Assembly: GCF_010183535.1 (NCBI RefSeq) | Contig: NC_071331.1 | Coordinates: 7,502,001-7,566,000, forward strand | Source: Caenorhabditis remanei | Taxonomy: Eukaryota > Nematoda > Chromadorea > Rhabditida > Rhabditidae | Direction of reading: 5' to 3' | DNA length: 64,000 bases | Shown: positions 41,761 through 55,200 of the stretch, piece after piece | Layout: each line of letters opens with the position of its first letter | How positions within the stretch are numbered: the first letter of the stretch is position 1 | Program-made: the position numbers and the translations under genes | Notes under the pieces: model-generated | Database searches by the model: none | What the model was told of the DNA's origin: nothing | The model's input: the letters and a program-made list of their open reading frames with translations, nothing else

Positions 41761-42158
41761 CACCTAGAGCATCTTCGAATCCTGATATACAAACCCAAAA
41801 TAAAACAAACGGATTACCTAAAAAAATTATAACTCAATATAAACATGACGGCTAATCCTCAGAATGAAAAATAAAAAATAAGAATTCTTTACTTCGAATT
41901 GTGTTATGTTCATACTGTATTGCCTTTTATTCTATACCCCCTCCTAACCAGAAATCATCATTTGTCTATGCTTTATAAGAAATCCAACCTAATCCCCGCA
42001 TTCCTAAAACCTAATCCGATGCCGTTTCTAGCAAAAAACATTACCTAACATTAAGACAATAAAACAAAGAAACAATTGTCTAGAAAAAGATGACGAGTGA
42101 GGTGTTGACGCACATCAGAATACATATAAAACTCTCTTTTCTCCAAAAAAAGAATGCA

Positions 42159-45100
42159 ATGAATCGTCTCATCGAGTACGGTAGTGTCGAGGCTATTCCA
42201 TACTACAATTGCTCCTGGAAGTCCTTCGAAGAATGGGAGGCAACTGGAGTCAAACGTCCATGGCTTGGAAACCCATTGCTTATTTTTGGAACTTGCATTG
42301 AGTTGATCTACTTGCCTATTGTCTACATCATTTTCAAGACCAACTTAATCAAACATGCCTGCTATAAAATCATTGTCGTACTCATCTCAATTGATATGAG
42401 TGCCACGTGTTGCAGTTGTTTGATTACTGGACCACTGCTTATTCTTGGATCGGTTTTCTGTATGTACCCGACGTTCACTTATTTGGCTGGTGGGATTGCG
42501 CTGGGTAAGTGACGAAATGGACTTCTTCTGGGAATTGTGGGAAATGTCAGTTAAAAATTGTGATACGATTAAAGAAAACATGAAACAGCGGAAAATTTGT
42601 ATATTGACAAAGTACTGACAATTGACAGGCGTTGAAATTTTATAACGCACCAAACCACTTCTCACTTTGGAAGTACCTGTGTGTACCAAAGTTGCATGGA
42701 ATTCCGGCATCCAAACTCCAACTTCCGACATCTGGAGAGGGAAAGTTACTTCCTACTTACGCCATTCCATAACTGTGAAATTTATGAAGAGATATATTAC
42801 AGAAATATATGAAAAAATGGTCTAGAACGACAGAAAATAGGCCAAAATCTGATTTCCTCTGATTTCCGTGAACTTTACAATCTTTCCTTTTTGAGTTTTT
42901 GAATACTTGCGAAAAAATTTACTTCCTATTTGCGAACTACCGATATTAGCAAACGCAGCAAATGCTAAAAACTTTGTGATAATTACCTTGTTTCAAAACA
43001 GTGTTTCATCTCTACCTTAAATACATTTTCTTTTCGTGTGGCTCACTACGTACATGGCAGAGTTGAATGGAATTAAACTCGGAAGTCGACAATATAAAAC
43101 GAACTGCAAAAATATGAAGTGAATACGTTGTATTGATGGTATTACTACCCTTCGAGCATTAAAAATTTCAACATTTTACTTATTCCCTACCAGTAGACTT
43201 GAAAAAAGAGCTGATTTTGAAACCCGGAATATCTCGGAAGTCGGAAGTCGGAAGTGAAGACTTTTTCAGGTCTACTGGTAGGGGATAAGTAAAATGTTGG
43301 AATTTTCTATGCTCGAAAGGTAGTAATGCCATCATCGCATTCACTTCATATTTTTGCTGTTCGTTTAATATTGTCGAAATAAAACTCACTTCCGTCTAAC
43401 TTCCGAGTTTACTTCCATGCAACTCTGGAACATGGTTCTGACAGGTAGTACTAAAATCAACCGCGCTCTGCTCAAATCAGTAAAAATTTTAGCGTAAATT
43501 TAAAAATAATCTATGTATTTAAAAACTTTAATCTTTTTTTGTGAAATTGATCTTTGAAAGACCCACGACACTAACCAATAATGCGAGAAAACTGACATAA
43601 ATATGTTAAAACAGAAGTCGATTAAGCCGCGTATCAAAATGTCACAACGAAACTGCGAATTGAAAAGATTAAAATTTGAATTTGCCTCCAAGTCGAGCGG
43701 AGCGCGTTTAATTTCAGTCCTCACCTGTGCATACATGTTCAGCGGAAATGTTTGTGTAAGGTGTAAGTGCTAGGACCAAAATGATACATCATGACTATGT
43801 AAAACTCATTTGATTTGGAAAAAATATCGGCTTCATCAACATTGAAGAACATCATTTCATGTCCCTTTTTGATATTATTTTGAAACTGTATTTAAAAATA
43901 TCATTGGTTTCTAACTCACCCTAAAACTTTAGTGTCATATCTGATAAACATCTAGTTATTATAGTACTGTTTTCCGGAAATAACGTTATATGAAACGTTA
44001 CTGTACCCGTATTTTCCAGTAACATGGTGCATGGCGTGTGCCGCTACCGTATCCCTGTTTGCCAACCGTGTCATAAGTATTGCATTCCGTGAGTATGCAG
44101 ATGCTATCGAGAAGAAACTCGCCTACTCCTCCATCGTCTTCATTTTCTCTTATGGATCTTTTATGTATGTTTTCACACCGACAGTATGCTACAATTCTGC
44201 TATAATGGCATGGATCGCAAGTCCTTTGTCGGAGGAATTTCCAAGTACAGCAGCGGATAAAATGGTAAAACATTGGTTACCTTTCATCAGAAATTAAATA
44301 CCTAGATTTCAGTACGAGAACCCAATCCAATCCTATAATAACTGGATCTTCCTTGCTTGTATTTTCACATTGTTCTCTATTTATTTCTTCATGGTCAAAA
44401 AATTGGCACAAGGACAAAAATCAAAGGCATCGAGAGCGGTGAGTGCATTCTGGCGGAAACAGATTCTATTGGGGAAAAGTGTCAAGGAGTATACATACAT
44501 GACACTGTAGCATGTCTAATGGTAACATAATAATTCGAGTAGCATTATCACTGTATTGAAACTGTAACTAATAAATACTGCTACGTAACTACGGTAAAAC
44601 ACGTCATTGTGCTGACTGAAACATTTTTACTGCGAGTAAAAAACTTCAAAAAATCGAGTAGAATTTCACTAATCTAACTAGTGTTTTTGGAACTGAATGT
44701 CTGTCAAACATGTCTTTCTATTGGAAGTAATTAATTAATACAGCTGACCAACGACAATTATTTCAACTATGATTCTTATCAAATGAAAATTTACTGTAGC
44801 AGAAATGTTTTATTTGAAAAACTGATTTTGCTTGACATTAGTACGACCTTAGTCCATAGAGAATCTATCCTCTGGAATTGAAACTTGTTATTTTGACGGA
44901 AACACGTAATTCGCTGAAATTGACAGCTTCAAGATGTAATATCGGTTTTTTTCTGTTTTCGATTTAGATAAAAATGACAAGTGTTGTTGGTTAATCCTAA
45001 ATTTCACCTTCCACTTTCCGCTGAAAAATTTTTATTCCGCCTTCCTCTTTCTGTCTAGAGTATTAGCGGCCCACCCCCTCTTACAACTGCGCCCCACCGC

Positions 45101-47700
45101 AAACGAGAGAGTATCGGTGAGAGACGCAGAATTTTTTCTCGCGCGAACAAATTTTTTTACCATTTTTGACCTATTTTCGCTGTTTTTAAGAACAAATTAC
45201 ATAAAAACTTTCGAAAAATAATGAAAATAGGTCAAAAACTGTGAAAATAATTGTTGGCGCGAGAAAAAAATCTGCGTCTCTCGCCGATACTCTCTCGTTT
45301 GCGGCGGGGCGCAGTTGTAACGAATTTGCTCGTCTAATATATCAGCTTGAAAAATTTGTTCGCTCGCCGTCTCGAATTTATTGATAGTTGTTGAAGTTTT
45401 TTTTCAGCAAAGCTATCAGTCTCATTTAAAAAAACAACAAAGTTTAACGCAAGCATAACCATTTTCGAAGCTCTTAACAGCGAAATTTTAAATAAAATTG
45501 TCTTATAAAAATGTCTCTAAACGTTCCGCCTTCGTTGAATGTTAACTAAATATTTCCAGTAGCATTATCACTGAACTGTAATCAACAAATACTGCTACGT
45601 AACAATGGAAATCACATCATTGTGCTGACTGAAACAGTAATGCTTAGTAAAAAACTTCAAAAAATTAAATAGAATTTCACTGATCTAACTAGTGTTTTAT
45701 ATGAAACTTAATGACAGTTAAACATGTAACACATATTGATTGTTGGGAATTCGTTCTGGTGGCCATTGAAAATTATTTTAGCTATAATCATTATCAAATT
45801 AAAATTCACTGTAGCAGAAAAGTTTTTTAAAAAGCTGAATTTGCTTGACATTAGTATGACATAGGACCAATTGTGTGGCATTAAAAATTGTTATTTTGAA
45901 GTGCTCTGAAATTGACAGATGTAGTCGATTGTTTCTGTTTTCGATTCAGATGAAATAGAGATGTGTTAAATCGTCAATTGGTTAATTCTGTGATCCCTCT
46001 CATTAAAAAATGGTAACTATCAGCTAGAATGCAAATTATGGAAATCGGGTTTTGCCTGTTTGCTCCTATCAACTTCTGTAACGGAGTCGCGGCAGAATCT
46101 CTTCTTACTGAAAAAAACTAGTAGTTCACAAATTTATTTAATTCTCTTTTCCAAATAGTGAGGTGACCCTAATACTTGTCATGCCTAAAGTTGAAAATCC
46201 TTGGCCAAACTTTATTTTTTCACAGTAACTAAATATTTCGAGTGTCGTTAACACTGTATTGAAACTATAACCAACAAATACTGCTACGTAACTATGGTAA
46301 AACACGTCATTGTGCTGACTGAAACAATAGTGCCGCGAATAAGAACACCAAAAATTTAAGTAGAATTTCACTACCCTAAGTGTGATCTAATTGGAAAAAC
46401 AGAAAAAAAATGTAACAGAAAATTTTTTTTTGAAACAGATTTTTTTATATGACATTAGACTCCAGAGAACATACATATATTTTGGTATAAAAATTTTTTT
46501 TTGATGGAAACATGTGATTTTCTGAAATTGAGAGCATCAATATGTAACCTTTTTTTCTGTTTTCGATTTATGTAGATGAATAAAGAAACGTACCAATCAA
46601 TTACGAAGTGTCGAAAGAATCTCATCTTACTGAAACAGTAATGTTTTGTACGATGCCCAAAATTGGTGTCATGAACACTCTGTTGTCCATTGAAATACCG
46701 AGTTTTTCCTTCTTCCAAATATCGACAAAAAAATGAGGTAGGTCAGTTTCTCGTAATTTCACTATTCTGATATTCACGTAGAGTAGAATTTTCGCAGAGA
46801 TTGATTGTTGGAAATTCTTTCTGTTGGGAATAATAACTGACGAGTGAAAATTATTTTAACTATGCTCATTATCAATAAAATTTACTGTATCAGATATGTT
46901 TCATTTGAAGCTGAATTTGCTGGATATTAGTAATATGAACGACAGAGGACCTATCTTTTGATTTAAAAATTGTTATTTTAATGGGAACAGATAATTAGCG
47001 AAAATTTACAGCTTCAAGATATAATCGATTTTTTCTGTTTTCGATTTATATAAAATATAGATGTGTTAAATAGTCAGTTGGTTAATTCTGCGCTCTTTTT
47101 CCATTGAAAAATGAAAACTAAATATTAGCTAGAATACAAATTATAAAAATTGGGCCACTAGAATAAATGTCAATCAATTTCTGAATCTCATCTTACTGGA
47201 ACAGTAATGACTTGTATAGTTGACAAATTTATTAAACATCGAATTAGTCCTACTTCCGTAATAGCACAAAAAAACTGGAGGTAGCTCAGTTTCTAGTTTT
47301 TTTTTTGAAACCCCGAAAAAATTTTAACCTACATACTTTCAGATCTTCATTCAATGCTCTATCATCTGTTTCTGGAATACGGGAGTTGCTCTTGTCTACA
47401 ATGCTCTTGTCTATGTCACCCCGTCCCCACCAGTTCTCATATTCGCACAAATATGTTGGGCATTTAATCACGCATGTCCAGCTGTCATTTATATGACAAT
47501 GAATAGCACAATCAGAAGGGAATACAAGAAGATTGTGTTTGGAGTATTGTCACAGGTGAGTGAGAGGAAAATTTACTGTTTCGATAAATTCATAAACTAA
47601 CTGAGAAATGTTTCAATTCAATAGTATCCTAATGTTTGCCGCTTTTCAGAAAGTCGAAGATGGCAGCACCGTCAAAACTGTTTCACAATCAAGAATCTGA
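42159..47700 (+). CDS. Serpentine receptor class T (srt family), complete, 5 exons
   Basis: Second intact srt chemoreceptor. Exons 42159-42504, 44020-44264, 44313-44438, 47343-47555, 47650-47700; 981 nt, 326 aa, all junctions in frame (phase 1 after exon 1, phase 0 elsewhere). Exon 1 ends ALG|V across GGTAAGT. It has the same seven-segment architecture and signature motifs as the gene at 12957-19082, with a few substitutions (WLGN versus WLGY, GSFMY versus GAFMY, ASPLSEEFPST versus ANPLSEEFPSA). The tail is TVSQSRI, two residues longer. An in-frame ATG at 42090 would add 23 hydrophilic residues. I prefer 42159 because that start is shared by all three copies, while the upstream extension is closed by a stop in the other two. 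Intron 1 holds a foldback; intron 3 (2904 bp) holds tandem repeats and another foldback. Confidence 0.9.
43053..43432. mobile_element. Foldback element in srt intron 1
   Basis: Arms of about 180 bp: left 'catggcagagttgaatgg'...'gacaatataaaacgaac' and 'tacccttcgagc'; right 'gctcgaaaggtagtaatg'...'gttcgtttaatattgtc' and 'ccatgcaactctggaacatg'. Centre near 43235 (aagtcggaagtcgg). It is absent from intron 1 of the other gene. The minus frame at 43180-43389 is incidental. Confidence 0.75.
44439..47342. repeat. srt intron 3 with tandem degenerate repeats
   Basis: The same repeated words as in 16771-18725 recur ('aaatactgctacgtaac', 'cattgtgctgactgaaac', 'aaaatttactgtagcagaaatg', 'tcagctagaatgcaaattatgg'), with clear block starts near 44560, 45585 and 46275. 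Intron 3 here is about 950 bp longer than in the paralogue. Frames at 46138-46371 and 46455-46718 are not genes. Confidence 0.6.
45081..45320. mobile_element. 240-bp foldback (MITE) in srt intron 3
   Basis: Inverted ends 'ttacaactgcgccccaccgc' and 'gcggcggggcgcagttgtaa', with inner arms carrying 'gagagacgcag' and 'ctgcgtctctc'. Related smaller foldbacks lie at 56519-56610 and 60519-60629. Confidence 0.8.
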
Positions 47701-47725
47701 TTCAGTTGCAATTTTTACCGATCCC

Positions 47726-47764
47726 AATAAATGAACTACTTTTGCTTTGCATTCAATTAATAAA
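47726..47764 (+). terminator. Poly(A) signals of the second complete srt gene
   Basis: AATAAA at 47726-47731 (26 nt after the stop codon) and again at 47759-47764; the second aligns with the signal of the paralogue. Confidence 0.6.
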
Positions 47765-47769
47765 AGTTT

Positions 47770-49294
47770 TTACTGTAACAGTTGAACTTATTTCACAAAA
47801 ATTATGTTTCGCTTCTTTCACTAATAAACTTTAATGCATAACAAGTTATTGGACGTGGTTTCATGTTGCTCTCGTACAAGTGACATTGTCTCACATCAGT
47901 ACAGTTACCATTAGGAACCAAAAAATCTTAGGGGACATGAATATATTCTAACGGGACCACGGCATATATTCGGTTCGGCCGGGATGGGCCCGACCGCCGA
48001 CCGACCGAGCCGACCGGTACGCATTTCAATTTGTGAAAAGTGCAATAAAAATGAGGTCAAAACATGATTCATTATGAAAAATTTGACTGATTTCCCGTGA
48101 TTTTTGAAAATCGAAATAACAAGACTTGTATTTCTGTTCAGTGTTTTTTGAGAGATTTATAAACATTTAATTGATTAGGAAAACAGTAATTCAATAACTG
48201 ACAATTATTACTACATCGAACAAACAATTATGCCAGAAACGGTTTACGTTAGAAATTCAATTTGTGAAAAGTGCGCTATGTCATACGAAAATTGCACTAT
48301 GAGCAAAACTTGGTATCAAGAATTTTTGGAAGTACTAACTCTGTTTCAATTATTCCTAATTTCTTTCATTTTTATCATTTTCGTCTGGAAAAGTGTCAAT
48401 TTTCAGCCGACGTCTTTTTCAAAAAATTGTCGTCGAATATGCCAAAATTGAACCGAATGGAAGCCTTAAACAGATGAATAAATATTACTTCTCCAAACCA
48501 TTACCGGTGTAAACTAAAAACAAGGAACAGGAAAATAACAAATAGAAGAACAGAAACAGTATTTTTCAGTTTTCTATTCAGATGAAAATGAGCAAAGCAT
48601 GCTTGGAGCTCGAACAGAATCTCGATATCTCATCCAAAAAAGACAACGTCTATTTTTCAGCTTCGAAAAATAAAAAGTACATACATATTTGTAGAGATGA
48701 CTGTATGATTAAAATCAGAGCCTGATGAAGCATATACTGTTAACAATCGTAGCGAAAACGGCCGTTTCAAAAGTTTATACTGCAGCATATCCATCTGTAC
48801 CAATAATTGTCTGGATTACTGAAAGAAAAAAATATTAAAATCTATTAAGCATGAGCTGAAACGTTATTTTTTTAAGGATTGTGATAACTATCTATTTTTG
48901 GAAACTAATACTGAACTTGGACGAGGCTAATTATTGAATTCAACTGTAACAGCAATGTTACAAAGTTTCTGTTATATTCGATTATAAGTTTGGAAGTGTT
49001 TTGATAAGAGGCATGATCTACGTTCTAGGTACCATGATTCAAGCTATAAATTAGGTAGCTTTCAAATCAGATGGAAGAGAGAAGGTATTAGGCTACAAAC
49101 GGGGCCAAAGTGGGAAACTTGCTGTTATTTCTGAAATGTCCTCTATCGATCGTCATGCCGTCGCTCCTCACCGCGGTGTTGTTGGGAATTCCGACCTCCG
49201 ACTTATGACTTCCGGATAAGGAATTTTTCCTTCCCGACCCCTCTGACCAGTAGCCACTATACCTGAAATTGGCAGAATGAGTTCTTTTCTGAGG
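47770..49294. other. Intergenic DNA, older duplicate of 19140-20460
   Basis: It matches the DNA downstream of the other srt gene with many differences: GC-rich CCGACCGACC repeat at 47975-48020, 'cctgatgaagcatatactgttaacaatcg' words near 48720, and a half-hairpin near 49175-49205. The open frame 48230-48451 is disrupted in the duplicate and is not supported as a gene. Confidence 0.6.
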
Positions 49295-49296
49295 TA

Positions 49297-50871
49297 CAGT
49301 GTCCGACAAAACCATAGGTTCACTTTTCCAGTTGAGTTTTCTCGCGATTTGAGAAGTTGCAAGAAAATTGTCCATGGACAAAAAAAGACCCCTTAAATAC
49401 TCTAAAATGTAAACAAGATTACATTTGAACACCTATCATTCTACTCAAAATATGATGAAAAATGTTGAAAATGGCCACTTGCAAACGCGACAAAACTATA
49501 GGTTCACCCCAAAAAATCAAAAATTATAAAAATAATTTTTTTCAGTGAGTGAATCAAAATGTTCTTTTATCAAATTTAGAATCTTCGTCGAAAATTAAGC
49601 TCCTTAAATACATTTCTAAAACATTTTCAGTTAAAAAATTTTGAGAAAAATGAGGATTTCTGGAAATTCTCAAACCTCTTCGTTTTTCATTTGTCTCGTC
49701 CATATAAGTTTTATCTAGCATCCCATTTTTGTTCTTACAAATTGTGATATCTATGCGGTAGAGTTTAGTATAGCTTTTTTGAATATTTGACACTTTTTGA
49801 ACAACTTTGGTTCAGAAGAGTCGAAAATTTTTTGAAATTGGGCACGCACTTACTCTGAAATTTCTTGATATTTTTCATTTTATCTAATTTTTTCTGCTTG
49901 TATACACAGAATTGGTCTTATTGTTCACTTTTTAAACATTTTTTCTAGAGTAGCTTTACTTTAAATTAATAAAAAACAGGCAACATGAATTTTCAACTGT
50001 ATCGTATGGAGGAAAATTTATAGCACTTTTGAAAATTGTCGCGGCGGTAATCTAATTCTAAAAACCTAACGAACACATAATGATTAATATTTTGTATCCT
50101 GGAATATTACCATCATTGCTCATTGAACACATTTTGAATGAGCTGGTGATTTTGCGTCTACTTTTCTGATCTAAAAACTATTTTTGCTACTTTTTTGCTA
50201 ATTTAAAGTAAAGCTACTCTAGGAAAAATGTTAAAAAAGTGAACAATAAGACCAATTCTGTGTATTACAAGCCGAAAAAATTAGATAAAATGAAAAATAT
50301 CAAGAAATTTCAGAGTAAGTGCGTGCCCAATTTCAAAAAATTTTCGACTCTTCTGAACCAAAGTTGTTCAAAAAGTGTCAAATATTCAAAAAAGCTATAC
50401 TAAACTCTACCGCATAGATATCACAATTTGTAAGAACAAAAATGGGATGCTAGATAAAACTTATATGGACGAGACAAATGAAAAACGAAGAGGTTTGAGA
50501 ATTTCCAGAAATCCTCATTTTTCTCAAAATTTTTTAACTGAAAATGTTTTAGAAATGTATTTAAGGAGCTTAATTTTCGACGAAGATTCTAAATTTGATA
50601 AAAGAACATTTTGATTCACTCACTGAAAAAAATTATTTTTTTAATTTTTGATTTTTTGGGGTGAACCTATAGTTTTGTCGCGTTTGCAAGTGGCCATTTT
50701 CAACATTTTTCATCATATTTTGAGTAGAATGATAGGTGTTCAAATGTAATCTTGTTTACATTTTAGAGTATTTAAGGGGTCTTTTTTTGTCCATGGACAA
50801 TTTTCTTGCAACTTCTCAAATCGCGAGAAAACTCAACTGGAAAAGTGAACCTTTGGTTTTGTCGGACACTG
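49297..50871. mobile_element. 1.58-kb near-perfect palindromic transposon, TA target
   Basis: Ends CAGTGTCCGACAAAACC and the complement GGTTTTGTCGGACACTG, flanked by TA (49295-49296 and 50872-50873). The arms are inverted copies of roughly 650 bp or more: the 79-codon frames at 49554-49793 (minus) and 50375-50614 (plus) are identical. The unpaired centre is near 49990-50200. The duplicate region at about 20460 lacks it, giving a paralogous empty site. No transposase was found. TA duplication and CAGTG ends suggest Tc1/mariner mobilisation. Confidence 0.85.
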
Positions 50872-50873
50872 TA

Positions 50874-52268
50874 TATCTTCTGAAGTTCATCTCCGTGTAC
50901 TGCTCTATGTACTTTGAAATGGACTCCCATGGTTCTCCAGTAACTCACCATATATTGCACTATTGGGAAAACGAACGACCAGCTTGAAAGCTCGTGGAAT
51001 CGATAACAGATTCTATTCGTCGATTCTAATCTCTATTTCGATTTTTTTTCAGTTTTAATTGGGAGTGTGTCACGTTGGTCTTGGAAATTTAACGTTTCAT
51101 GAAATCCAAAAAAATAGGAGTTTGGAAGAGGTCACGTTAAAGTTGAAGAATATGGGTGATTTTATTGAAATTTGAAAAGTTGAAGAAATGAATCGAAATA
51201 AAAAAAATTATAGAAATATTTGAGAAGATGCGAGCTTCTCGTAATTTCCAGGGAGATTGTACACGAATTCAAAACAAAACGCTTATTGTATCTCCGTTCA
51301 CATTTGTTTATCCAAATGAAAATACAGGAAAGCAGCGTTATTTTTCCATTTGAACTAAATAAAACTGAATAAATGTTCTAGAATTAATTCCTAAAAGTGG
51401 ACATACCTTTATCATTAAATTAGGGCACCACTATTCCAAAATTAGAGATTTTTCGATATGAATCGAATCTGAAAACCAGGAAAAAGAGAAAATTGTCTTT
51501 TCTGAACTAAGTCTGAAATTCAGAAGCAAGTTATGAGACCTCAAAATGCCAAAAATTGCTCCTAGTCGTGCAGTTTTTCAGTACATTTCTATAGAAATTC
51601 TCCTCGTCGTGCACAAAAAGAAAATAATATTTTCAAAAAAATATTTTCACGAAAAGCTCGGAACATTAACATTACAATCCATCCTTCCCAAAGGCGGGAT
51701 ACAGAAACAGTATACATACTTCAGAAATTCGGTTACACCAGTCCGCCTTATATTAGTAAAAGCAGAATACCAACATTATAAATGGAAGGGCAGAAACAGT
51801 AATTTTCAGAGTTTCGATTTTACGATGATAGCTCATTTTATTGGTTTTTTACCCAAAACTAGCATTCAGTCATTCACGTTTGCTATCTAACAGCGATATT
51901 ACTTTTAGAGTAAATTTAACTTCTGCGGTTGGTCGGCGGTCGAGCCGATCCCGACCGGACCAAAAAACTGTTTCTCGTTGTCTAGAAAACCATCTGCAGT
52001 ATTGCAGCAATGTTGCATGCAGTCTCTTTTATTCTCTTCAAAAAAAATTGTCTAGTATTTTTTAATAAAAATATATTTAAAATTTACCCAAATCTAGTCA
52101 TCTTCATTTTCTCTCAAAACCATATTGCAATATCACCTGATGGAACAGGTTTCCCTTTCCCTTCCTTTTCAGTTGCATCATTTATCTTATTACACTTTTC
52201 TAACTGATCAACAGACACCCCGCTAGGTTAGATTTCTTTTATTTTTTTCTATTTCATTCTGTCGGAAA
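50874..52268. other. Intergenic DNA, older duplicate continuing, then gene-proximal region
   Basis: To about 51820 it matches 20470-21185 ('gaaacagtat', 'caccagtc', 'ggcagaaacagta'). A GC-rich 'ggtcggcggtcgagccgatc' patch lies at about 51933. From about 52200 to 52268 it is the likely promoter of the secreted-protein gene. Frames at 51546-51890 and 51841-52207 are not supported. Confidence 0.5.
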
Positions 52269-55200
52269 ATGATTCGCCTTATAGCTATCTCTATTTCAAT
52301 TATAAACGTTGTTATTTCTCAAGATAATGCCGCTGACTTAGAATTCTCTCCCTATGTATTCAAACATGTCGATATTCCGTTTAAAAATGTGAGTATTGTT
52401 TACTTCTTTCATTTTCAATAGTAGTTAACTATTGAAAATGAAAGTTTGTTTGTTTTATAGAACAAATGAAGCAGCGAATAAAAAGTTTTCTGAATATGAT
52501 GAAAAATGCTTTGACCATCCTGATTTAATCTTTTCCACTGTTACAGAAACACCATGAAATTCGGGGGAATTATTGAAAAATGTGCTCTCAAATTATGAAG
52601 TTTTGGAGAAAACTTCAACTTTTGGAATACCGGTGTCCCCCTTTAGAATGCATATATCTTTTTTTCCAGATTCTAACTTTGGCCACGTCACCACCCTAGT
52701 TTTGGGGGTCATGTGACAAAAATCTTTTCATGGGGCGTTTCTGGATGAGGAATCCAATTCCGTTATCAATTTTGACCAGAATCGTTCTGAGTCAATAAAC
52801 TCAATTTCAGGGGTGGTTTTATGCTTTTGTTACACACTGTAAGAATTCACAATTGTTTGTACTTAATGTACAGAGCTCCAATAAACTTTTTTGAGAGATT
52901 TCCCAGATTCTCACCAAATCATAATGTTCCGTAAGAAGAACACGACGGAATATAGACAGATGCGCTCACTTTCTAGAAACACCAAGACGAAATGTTTTCA
53001 CAGTTAAAACAATTTAATTTCACCTCAAGCTGACTTCAATTCAAAAGCTTTATTAACAAACGGTTTTTGACCTTACATGGAATGATCGCGAATTGATATG
53101 CCTGGTTTTGGATCATTATATTTTCAAAGGAACACCCATGCAAAAGTAAAATGTTTCTGAAAATATTGTGTTTTGTGCTATCATAGTTTTTGAGAAAATT
53201 GAATTTTTGAAAAAATGATGAAAAACGTTTTTCGCAAACTTCAAACCTTCATAACTTGCTTCAATCTAACTCAAAATAGAAGATCTAAAAAATGAAAGAA
53301 AGCTAAATTCTTCTAGTTTTAGAAAACGATAACATAAAAATGCTACAAACTTTAATAATTTTAAATTGCAAACGAAATAACATTTTTTCTCCAGTACGTA
53401 AAAACCGTACAAAAAATTCTAACCGTAGAAATCGATTGAAAATAGTGTCATAAAGTAGCAAATGCATAAATATGTTGAAAACACTCATAAAACCCCGGGG
53501 CACTCCAAAAGCAGAAAAAATATAGAAAAAAATTTGAATTCAAAAGTTTGAAAAAAATTGAAAATTAAATTTTTCCATGAAAATATCTATAGAAGTAATA
53601 TAGTTTTGTCACAAAATTAAATTTTTTGTATCTTCAGCTTTAAATTGAAACATAAACAAACATAATGTGAAGTGTTTTGGCTGAGCTATAATAGCTTGAA
53701 TTGTGAATAACTTTAAAAAATTAACACTGGTATTATCCGGCTTACGGCAACGACTTTCTGAAACATTTTATAATTTTATCTAATTATTCAAATAAATCTG
53801 GTTTCTAGCTTTCAGAAAATATTTGCATTTTTGCTGTACGATTGAAGACAGTTACCATGATTTTAGCGAGGTCAGGTGTGACGTCATGTCATCAAAAGTA
53901 GAGGACGCTCCCCGCAATCAAGCATAGAATATTTTTGTGAATAACCTACTCTTAAAGTTGTATAGTGTTAGATAACAAAATTAATTTCAATGTATGCATC
54001 TAATTTTTGGATATGGAGTAAAACACAAGTCACAATACTGAATAGCCACCTTGTAATTATCTGTTCACACCTGACCTCACTAAAATCATGGTAACCGTCT
54101 TCAATCGTACAGCAAAAATGCAAATATTTTCTGAAAGCTAGAAACCAGATTTATTTGAATAATTAGATAAAATTATAAAATGTTTCAGAAAGTCGTTGCC
54201 GTAAGCCGGATAATACCAGTGTTAATTTTTTAAAGTTATTCACAATTCAAGCTATTATAGCTCAGCCAAAACACTTCACATTATGTTTGTTTATGTTTCA
54301 ATTTAAAGCTGAAGATACAAAAAATTTAATTTTGTGACAAAACTATATTACTTCTATAGATATTTTCATGGAAAAATTTAATTTTCAATTTTTTCAAATT
54401 TTTGAATTCAAATTTTTTCTATATTTTTTCTGCTTTTGGAGTGCCCCGGGGTTTTATGAGTGTTTTTAACATATTTATGCATTTGCTACTTTATGACACT
54501 ATTTTCAATCGATTTCTACGGTTAGAATTTTTTGTACGGTTTTTACGTATTGGAGAAAAAATGTTATTTCGTTTCCAATTTTATATTATTAAAGTTTGTA
54601 GCATTTTTATGTTATCGTTTTCTAAAACTAGAAGAATTTAGCTTTCTTTCATTTTTTAGATCTTCCATTTTGAGTTAGATTGAAGCAAGTTATGAAGGTT
54701 TGAAGTTTGCGAAAAACGTTTTTCATCATTTTTTCAAAAATTCAATTTTCTCAAAAACTATGATAGCACAAAACACAATATTTTCAGAAACATTTTACTT
54801 TTGCATGGGTGTTCCTTTGAAAATATAATGATCCAAAACCAGGCATATCAATTCGCGATCATTCCATGTTAGATCTGTATGGAAACAAAATTAGTTGGCT
54901 CAGAGAAAATGAATTTTTCGACAAAACTGTATAGAGTGTCTATTAGTTTTATCGGATTATGAACTAAAAATTCAACTGATAATCGAAACAGTATTATTTA
55001 GTCAACCAATCTGAAAATTATGAGAACATTTTCAGAACAACTACGCCAAGGATTGGTTCGGATCTGATGTGGCACTTGTGCAACATCCACTTTTAGGTGA
55101 GTTAAAAAACTGTTCCTGTTTCTTCATGACGTGAAAATACTCATTGTGCTAAGTTGAAGTAATTAGTCCATTTTTCTTTAAGTTATCTGTAAACATTTTT

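Noticed and set aside
48230..48451. Hydrophobic 73-codon frame as a small membrane gene
   Set aside because: The homologous stretch near 19630 is disrupted by stops, and it sits in duplicated intergenic DNA.
49554..50614. Identical 79-codon frames on opposite strands
   Set aside because: They are the two arms of one palindromic transposon, with no transposase motif.
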